Below are positions 57,663-64,000 of a DNA stretch of 64,000 nt, one piece after another. Under the pieces are notes generated by a model. The model searched no databases. It saw nothing but the letters and a program-made list of their open reading frames with translations, and was not told the DNA's origin. Source of the stretch: Pyronema omphalodes (Eukaryota > Ascomycota > Pezizomycetes > Pezizales > Pyronemataceae); contig JAJJXM010000010.1 of assembly GCA_024516155.1 (NCBI GenBank), positions 186,001 through 250,000 of the forward strand. The letters run 5' to 3'. The position numbers and the translations under genes are program-made. Within the stretch, counting starts at the first letter, position 1. The number at the start of each line of letters is the position of its first letter.

Positions 57663-58246
57663 ATGTCCGCCGATTCCACACCCACGGGTAGTCCCCAAAT
57701 GACGCCCTCCAGCTCCATCTACACACCCTCCGACCTATCATTCAGCCAAGCATCCTTTCTTGATGCATCTACACCTGCCATGTCAGAGTTCGACGACGTT
57801 GAACGTAGCGAGGGTCGCAATCAGGATTTTGGCCGGGAGAATACGGAGGGAAATGTTAGGCAGGAGGATTTGGAATCGATTACTGGAACGGAAACGGATG
57901 ATGAGGCGGAACAGGAATGGCAGGAAAGTTTACAGCAGTTGAATTTGCTTGTTAGTTTGGTGGTTTTGCCGTTTTTTGGGAAGTGGATTGGGAGGAGGTG
58001 TGCTTATTGGGGTGAGTTTTTTGTCTCTTTGGATAAGGGGGTGGGATGGGAGGGGATAGAATGGCTACGAGATGTTGGGGTGGGATGGCTATGGGGAATT
58101 TTGCTGATATGATTGATGTAGCTTGGACAAAGTTCATGACCTGGAAACATCCGGCAATGCAAATGGTGGTCACAAATAAAGCGGCTTGGAATGCGGCGGG
58201 GGTTGTAGGTGCGATTTCGGGACCTAGAGCTCTACCGGCGTTGTAA
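57663..58246 (+). CDS. Mim2-like outer mitochondrial membrane biogenesis protein
   Basis: Exons 57663-58011 and 58122-58246 give 157 residues. The N-terminal 85 residues are acidic and Ser/Thr-rich and would face the cytosol. Then EWQESLQQLNLLVSLVVLPFFGKWIGRRCAYW forms one membrane helix ending in a GK-x3-GRR-x-AY signature, and splicing adds AWTKFMTWKHPAMQMVV and a Gly/Ala-rich end. The tryptophan before the helix, the LVxLPxxGKxxGRR core and the following W-x2-F match what I recall of Mim2, which with Mim1 inserts helical proteins into the outer membrane. Yeast Mim2 is shorter (87 residues); the extra length is at the disordered N-terminus. The assignment is by recalled pattern, so moderate. 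Confidence 0.7.
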
Positions 58247-59378
58247 ATGGGTTCGATGGAATGGGTTGGATTGATATGGGAGTTTTGGCGTTTATGATAT
58301 GATGGTTTAATGCTATGCGAAATACCTAGGGTGGGTTTAATTGAGAGGAGATGAGAGGAGAGGGATATCTACTACGAGCTATCTAGAGCTTGCTGCTGAG
58401 GTTGATACTAGAGCTTGAGCACAGGGGGGAATACATATGTACCTGCCTCGGCTTCGATGGTGGATTTTAATAGGCGAGCGGGAATGGAAAATCTTGGTCA
58501 GGGAGCGTGAATAGACTCCCAGATTAGCTCATAGCCGGTTACATAAAGAATCTCCAGTAGCTCCCGCTTCACTGTAATGATATTAAACTCCTCTCGGATC
58601 ACACCCAGCCTATGTCATTGGGTTTTAATCATTGATTGCATGATATTCTCCTTGAGTAAAGCCATTAATTCCAAGGTAATTCCTAGTAACTCTATGATAA
58701 GCGAGTCATGAGAATTGTGAAGTTTGTCTAATATAGAGAGACTTGGCTGAATTACGAAAGCCTTTTTCATAAATGTAGTAACTCATCTTGAGTTTCTGGA
58801 GAAGACAACCCCCAAAACTTGGTAGCTCTTTCTGGAGCAATCTTCAAGCTAATTCCAGAAAACTAATGACGTAGATACTGAATTGTCAAAGTGTGGGTCG
58901 CGCGACAGGGCCTAAACCTTAATTCCATATCTCACAGTCGAACTTACATTTTTCATCAAAGGCTTCAAAGGCGTTAAACGCCTCTCTCTGAATGTCGAAC
59001 TCCTTCATGCCAGTAGCGTGAAATCGGCTAGTCCATAGCCAAATTCCAATGGCTTCGCCGATCGGCTTGCACAAGCGAATAATTCACGACCGTCGGCATG
59101 CAGCATCTCAGCCCGAAGATCCCTGCAAAAAATTCTCAGCCGTGAGTATCCGTATCCTCAGCTCCATCGGTGTGATGAATCCAGCCGCGGTAATATAATC
59201 CAACATTCAATTTGTGCCTCCAGGATCTTTTTTCTCAGCATCGTGGGTCCAATCGCATATATCCGCTACCCCACTACAGTATATACCTTAGCATCTTTAC
59301 ATTCTTAAATCACCACCATCACGACCATCACCACTACCATCACCACAACCAGCAACACCACCAGAACACGCCGCAATA
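58247..59378. other. intergenic upstream of HEM3
   Basis: About 1.1 kb. Contains imperfect GGAGATGAGAGGAGAGG purine runs near 58346 and a CACCATCACCACTACCATCACCACAACC trinucleotide-like stretch (about 59310-59363) in the probable HEM3 5' UTR. No gene seen. Confidence 0.5.
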
Positions 59379-60542
59379 ATGCTCTCCTACATCATCGCCT
59401 ACTTGACCCACAAAATCATGGAGCACCTCCACGGTCGTCGAACCATCGTCATTGGAACCCGAGAGTCAGTCCTCGCTCTCGCACAAACTCATATCGTCCA
59501 CCAATACCTTCTCGACAACTTCCCCGACATCGATGTCAAGCTCCACTCCCTTTCCACCTCCGGCGACAAGAACCAAATCCAGCCACTCCACGAGATGGCC
59601 CGCAAGGCACTTTGGACCGAAGAGCTTGAAGATCTTCTTCTCGAGGGCAAGGTTGACCTTATCGTTCATTCTCTTAAGGGTTTGTTTGTCCTATCATTAC
59701 AGTTTGATATTCCTAAAAAAATCAATCCCTCTCTAACAAAAAGAATAGATATGCCCACCACACTCCCCGCCACATGTCAAATCGGTGCTATTCTAGAACG
59801 CGAAGATCCCCGCGATGCTCTAGTAGTCCGCCCCGACCTCCCCTACCGATCCCTCGGCGAGCTTCCCGCCGGAAGCGTAGTCGGCACCTCCTCCGTCCGT
59901 CGCATGGCACAAATCTCGCGTCTCTACCCCTCTCTTATCTTGAAGGACATGCGCGGCAATGTCCCCCGTCGCTTAGAGAAGCTTAAGAACCACGCCGAGT
60001 TTGGTTTCGATGCTTTGATCCTAGCTGCTGCTGGACTTCACAGATTAAACTTCCATGATCAAATCACCGCATACTTGGAAAGCCCCGAGATGCTTCATGC
60101 GGTTGGACAAGGTGCCATTGCGGTTGAGACTAGGGAAAATGATCCCGAGATTGCGGCGTTGATTAAGGGATTGAACCACCATGATACTGCGAAGGCTTGT
60201 ATTGCGGAAAGAGCGTTGTTGAGGAAACTTGAGGGTGGTTGCTCGGTTCCAATTGGTGTGGAGACTTCTTTTGTTGGCGAGGAATTGAAGATGAAGGCTG
60301 TGGTTTTGTCGGTTGATGGCACTCAGATCGTCGAGACTGAGGTTACTCAGAGGACTGAGACTGAGGATGCTGCGGATCAGTTTGGTCGTGAGGTTGCGGA
60401 TAAGTTGGTTGAGCTTGGATGTCAGCCGATTTTGGTCGAGGTTGAGAAGAAGAGAGCTGAGAAGGCGGCGGCGGATGTTAAGAGAAATGAGGAGGGGGTT
60501 CCCATTGCTATCAATGATGATGGTGACATTGTTATTGTTTAG
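59379..60542 (+). CDS. HEM3: porphobilinogen deaminase (hydroxymethylbilane synthase)
   Basis: Joins four porphobilinogens into hydroxymethylbilane, the substrate of Hem4. Exons 59379-59679 and 59749-60542 give 364 residues. The intron is 69 nt, a multiple of three, and has no in-frame stop, so retention would insert 23 residues; splicing rebuilds the conserved HSLKDMPTTLP, whose Asp is catalytic. Other motifs: VIGTRESVLALAQT, LSTSGDKNQIQPL, GTSSVRRMAQISRLYP, KDMRGNVPRRLEKL and EGGCSVPIGVET, whose Cys carries the dipyrromethane cofactor. The 18-residue N-terminal MLSYIIAYLTHKIMEHLH precedes the core; an alternative start at the internal Met (MEHLHG) is possible and would give a length closer to yeast Hem3. 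Confidence 0.95.
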   Translation: MLSYIIAYLTHKIMEHLHGRRTIVIGTRESVLALAQTHIVHQYLLDNFPDIDVKLHSLSTSGDKNQIQPLHEMARKALWTEELEDLLLEGKVDLIVHSLKGLFVLSLQFDIPKKINPSLTKRIDMPTTLPATCQIGAILEREDPRDALVVRPDLPYRSLGELPAGSVVGTSSVRRMAQISRLYPSLILKDMRGNVPRRLEKLKNHAEFGFDALILAAAGLHRLNFHDQITAYLESPEMLHAVGQGAIAVETRENDPEIAALIKGLNHHDTAKACIAERALLRKLEGGCSVPIGVETSFVGEELKMKAVVLSVDGTQIVETEVTQRTETEDAADQFGREVADKLVELGCQPILVEVEKKRAEKAAADVKRNEEGVPIAINDDGDIVIV

Positions 60543-60924
60543 ATAATGGACGACAGAGGCGAAGTATGGATGGGAAGAAAAGAGGAAGAGAATTTGGTAA
60601 AATATCAATTGGGAATTTGAGGTAAAAAGAAGCAGGCGTTTTCTTTTGTGTTTTAGGGATTAGGTATACTTTTATAGGGTCGGCGTTTTTAGTCATGGTC
60701 AATGAGTGTATCTGTTAATGCAGTTTTTTTTTTTCCACTCGTGGTTTTTGTTTGGTTTGGTTTTGATGTAAGATACCGTGGATTGAATTTAAACTCAACT
60801 TCTGTTACTTCTGCGTGCTTTGTAAAATTTATCCGTCAATGTGTTCCTGACTCTTTTGTGCGGACAAATGATACAGTGATTGTTTTTGATTCTTCCGAAC
60901 AAGTAAAAAGTCAAAAGATATAGC
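60543..60924. other. 3' UTR of HEM3 and tRNA-Ser 3' flank
   Basis: About 380 bp. The tRNA-Ser terminator (T5 on the minus strand, at 60906-60910) lies at the right end. No other feature. Confidence 0.55.
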
Positions 60925-61005
60925 GACGTCGACAGGACTCGAACCTGCGCACGCGAACGTAAGAGATTTCTAATCTCTCTCCTTAACCACTCGGACACAA
61001 CGCCT
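60925..61005 (-). tRNA. tRNA-Ser (AGA)
   Basis: On the minus strand the 81-nt sequence folds as a class II tRNA. Acceptor GGCGTTG pairs with CGACGTC (two G-T), the discriminator is G, the D arm contains CGAGTGGTTAAGG, the anticodon stem-loop is AGAGA-TTAGAAA-TCTCT with anticodon AGA, and there is a long variable arm and a T arm containing GGTTCGAGTCC. No intron. A TTTTT run lies 15-19 nt beyond the 3' end. Confidence 0.95.
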
Positions 61006-61957
61006 TATCATGTTTGAGCTTTTTATCTTGTCAATATGATATTTTATACTACAGTGCAAGCCTCTCATCCCAACTGTTGAGCATCACTTCACATGCAAGG
61101 TCTCGGCAAAGCATTTCCTGCATGCAGCTGTTGACGTTGAGTAGCCAGGGCTCCCAGGACGTGCGTCTGGCAACAAAACATAAAAAACCCTCACCTGCGA
61201 CGGTTATCTTTTCCGGGAATCTGTAGATGTTCCTTTGAGGCAGTTTGTTATTCCAGAATTTTGAAGATGAATTTCTCCATGCCATGTCAAGCCTTGCCAT
61301 GCCTCGCCATGCCTTGCCAGGCTTTGCCAAGCTTTACCAAGACAATATCGCGTCACAAGCAAGAATTCGCTGATGCGCACAGGGATATGCTCCCCTGTCG
61401 TTCCCCTGCCAGAATCCGGAATTAGAAACGGGAGCACTTTCTGTGAGGTCGAAGGTCGGCAAAACGCTCGTTATCTGAGGAGTCCGACGCGCAATCATCT
61501 TTCCCACCCACGCACCAGCCAGCACCAGCACCAGCACCAGCAACAACCCCAGCGATGCTACATCGTCATCATCTCCAGTAGATCTTCTCCCCCTCTCGAA
61601 TCATCCCTTCCCCTCGACAACAAACATCAGCATCGACAAATACCGAGCCCCAGCGGCCGCGACGAAGCTCACCACTAAGCCACCTATATACTTCTCTGCT
61701 TAACTGCATACCTGTCCATATTTTACTCTCCTCCAAAAACAACCCAAGTTATAGTTCTGCTAAAGTAATATAATTACTCTATTTAATTCTATTCTCTATC
61801 CACTCGTTCACTCCACCTTGCGCACGCCATTTCAGAATATACACAGAGTAGATCTCTGTACTGAGCAACCCCCTGACTGAGCATCGAACACGACATCTGA
61901 AGCTCATCCACCTATCCCCGCTACTGCAGCAACATTACACAACCTTACAACAAGAGA
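61006..61957. other. intergenic with a degenerate 10-11 bp repeat
   Basis: About 950 bp. At roughly 61277-61340 GCCATGCCTT/GCCTTGCCAG-like decamers repeat about six times. CCAGCACCAG triplet-like repeats follow near 61517-61545. The right end is the probable 5' UTR of SEC59. Confidence 0.5.
61277..61340 (+). repeat. degenerate decamer tandem repeat (CTTGCCATGC type)
   Basis: About six imperfect 9-11 bp copies of a TTGCCATGCC-like unit. The reading frame across it on the minus strand is Ala/Trp/Gly/Met-rich and unlike a real protein. Confidence 0.6.
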
Positions 61958-64000
61958 ATGACCGTGTCGGAGACGACGCTTCCAGTACCAACCGCCACTT
62001 CAATAGATATCTCGCGCTCCCCGTCGCCGGTATTACATCGCCAACCATCGCGTTCACCTCAACCCTACCATAGCTCTAAGCGAGACCCGACACAGCAGTC
62101 AGAACCCTACTATGATTATATCTCAGTGGAGAAATCCCGAGCTAGAGCATCACCTATGGGAGGTTCAGAGTCGGGAACCGAGGCAGATGACGAATTGACG
62201 AAAAGACTACCGGCACCCCCGGGGCGACGACGAATATCCTCAGATGATGATTCTTGGAACGAAACTACCAATCGTGAAAGGGGACGTACACCCAAGCGGG
62301 GTGAAGCCACAACCAAAAAACTCGAGAAATCTAAACGCGTGGGAATAGCTATCCTTCGCCGGGGTTTAGAAATTGGTTTGTCGGTGGTGTTGGTGATTAT
62401 AGTGCTTTTCGGTAGAGAGCGGAGAGCTTGGAAAGAAGTATTACTTCGTAAAGGAGGTTCGCAAAAAAATCTTAGATTTAAAATGAATATGAAGGTAGCT
62501 GATCCGCCGTAGAAATCTTATATTGGTTGGCTTCGTACACAGCCATAATTCTTTCGTATCCTCTCCGAGTCTTGCTTAGAGGTAGCACTTTACAACGTCC
62601 GAAATCCCTGGATCCTTCACCAATACTCTACCCGATCCTTTTTCCTGTGCTTATTGCACTTTCCTTGACGCCACAAGATATCAACCTATCAAATCCATTC
62701 CTCCTCGCCAATCTTGTGATATCACTCTCGAATATTCCTCCCACAATATTACCATGGTGGGATCTACGATGGGTCCTATCACTACTACCATTAATACCAT
62801 CACTGAGTCATGGAAATGTTGGAATTTATGGGGGAATTGGCAACACCCTTGCCCTAATCCCACCCATCAATGCAACCCTCACCTCAGCCCTAACCGATAT
62901 ATTACACCCATCACTAACCTCCAGCGAGCTTCGTCTTCTTTCAGCGGCATTAATAAATCTTCTCTATCATGCCTCTTCACCTCAGGCTATTATCCTCCGC
63001 GCCATAATGTGGGGTGGGGGCGTTTCCCTTTTCCTGCTATCCGAGGACGTAATCCGCTGGAATGTTTCTCTCGCACGAGTTCCTCTCCACCGATTCAAGC
63101 GGGCCGGCAACGCAGTAGTCGGTATCGAGCGTCTCAAAACTCTCGTCCGTAAAGGCGCCAATAACTGGAAGAAATCCCGAGAAGCCTCCGATTCCGAAGC
63201 CGATATAGCAATGGATAAACAACGGGCTCGGAAAACCCATACCAGACACCAAAGCAGTAATTCATTTTATTTCACAGGGTTAACGGCAAAAGAAGCAAAT
63301 ACCCGTAGAATGTCTTACGCAGCTTATGTCTATATCCTAATTCTCTCTTTCATCTTCCTAGGTCTTCGTCCCTATATTGGAAAACGTGCTCTAGACGGTG
63401 TAGACCCATTCATCTGGGCTCCTGGCTACATCTTCTGCGGCCAATCCTGGTACCAAAGAATCATCGACCACCTCTCTCCAGGTTCAGGCTACTGTTTCAC
63501 CAACGGCTCCGTTGCAGCCGCCAACACCCGCCTTCTAATCCTCCTCTCCTGGTTCAGTATCCTAACCACCGGCCTAACCCTCCAAACCCTCTTCTCCGCA
63601 AACTTCTCCGTCGACACAAGACGCAAAGTCTTCCACGGAATGGTAATCCTAATGTTCCTAACCACCGGCCTAATCGATCCTCCCTTTACACACCTATGTC
63701 TATCCCTAGCAATCTCCATCTTCCTATTAGTAGACTTAATCCGGGCCGGTCAACTACCCCCAGTTAGTGCGTATATCGCCAGATTTCTGGAACCATATGT
63801 CGACAATAGGGATCTTAAAGGGCCTATGGTGGTTTCGCATGTTTTTCTGCTCCTGGGAACGGCAGTTGGTTGGTGGCTTACATTGGCGGGTATGGAAGTG
63901 AGGAATTGGGATTGGAGCCCCGGGAGCTCCGGGAACCCTGCGAACCCCGCGAACCCTGTGAACTCCGGCCACCACCTAACCCTAGCTCTAACCAGCGGCG
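61958..64000 (+). CDS. SEC59: dolichol kinase, 5' part, runs off right edge
   Basis: CTP-dependent ER-membrane kinase making dolichyl phosphate, the lipid carrier for N-glycosylation, O-mannosylation and GPI synthesis. Exon 1 61958-62447, intron 62448-62542 (GTAAAG donor, ACACAG acceptor), exon 2 from 62543 to the window end. A 130-residue disordered N-terminus (Ser/Pro/Arg-rich) precedes the first helix, GLEIGLSVVLVIIVLFG. After splicing, membrane segments follow almost continuously: ILYPILFPVLIALSL, FLLANLVISL, WVLSLLPLIPSL and AIMWGGGVSLFLL. Then come a charged cytosolic loop, YVYILILSFIFLGLRPYIG, and the family-typical DTRRKVFHGMVILMFL and DLKGPMVVSHVFLLLG. The CTP-binding GDAAAS-type motif expected downstream is outside the window. 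The donor at 62447/62448 was chosen for frame; an exon ending near 62490 would not keep it. Confidence 0.88.

Overview
The window is nuclear DNA of a filamentous ascomycete (Pezizomycotina). The signs are short introns (mostly 47-100 nt) with GTRNGT-type donors and CTAAC/CTGAC branch sites, a class I-type chitin synthase, fungal forms of housekeeping proteins, a PIF/Harbinger-like miniature element and an intron-bearing tRNA-Phe. I cannot assign a class from sequence alone. All gene models below were spliced by hand from the sequence, and every complete spliced model has a length divisible by three.

Left part (1-13 kb): the 5' part of MSH4 (minus strand, running off the left edge); MET2 homoserine O-acetyltransferase; a divergently placed DUF2439 protein of the Mte1/Dbl2/ZGRF1 recombination family with a perfect hexapeptide array; an unrecognised glutamine-rich protein with three SUMO-interacting-type motifs and three C2H2 fingers; a 2.2 kb gene-poor stretch with a G-rich minisatellite; and the 18S rRNA methyltransferase NEP1/EMG1.

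Middle (14-40 kb): tRNA-Phe(GAA) with intron; a secreted L-asparaginase whose long upstream region carries six GATAAG cores; a chitin synthase; a four-finger C2H2 protein; a plant/bacterial-type BSP metallopeptidase; an unrecognised disordered protein; SWI5; a full-length ABCB/MDR-type transporter in six exons; a 3.8 kb intergenic region ending in a 97-bp MITE with TTA target duplications; and an Fpg/Nei-family DNA glycosylase.

Right part (41-64 kb) is compact and mostly housekeeping: UPF0643 protein, RPA12 (RNA polymerase I), ERG26 (sterol synthesis), HEM4 (uroporphyrinogen-III synthase), SOF1 (SSU processome), an OBAP/DUF1264 protein, cytosolic asparaginyl-tRNA synthetase, a PIG-Y-like membrane protein, PMI40 (mannose-6-phosphate isomerase), a signal-anchored cysteine-rich membrane protein, a MIM2-like outer mitochondrial membrane protein, HEM3 (porphobilinogen deaminase), tRNA-Ser(AGA) and the 5' part of SEC59 dolichol kinase, which runs off the right edge.

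Functionally, four genes act in recombination or DNA repair (MSH4, the Mte1-like gene, SWI5, the Fpg glycosylase), two in heme synthesis (HEM4, HEM3), three in ribosome production (NEP1, SOF1, RPA12) and three in ER glycosylation supply (PIG-Y-like, PMI40, SEC59). They are not an operon or a secondary-metabolite cluster, and their proximity may be chance. No CRISPR, viral or large autonomous transposon sequence was seen.
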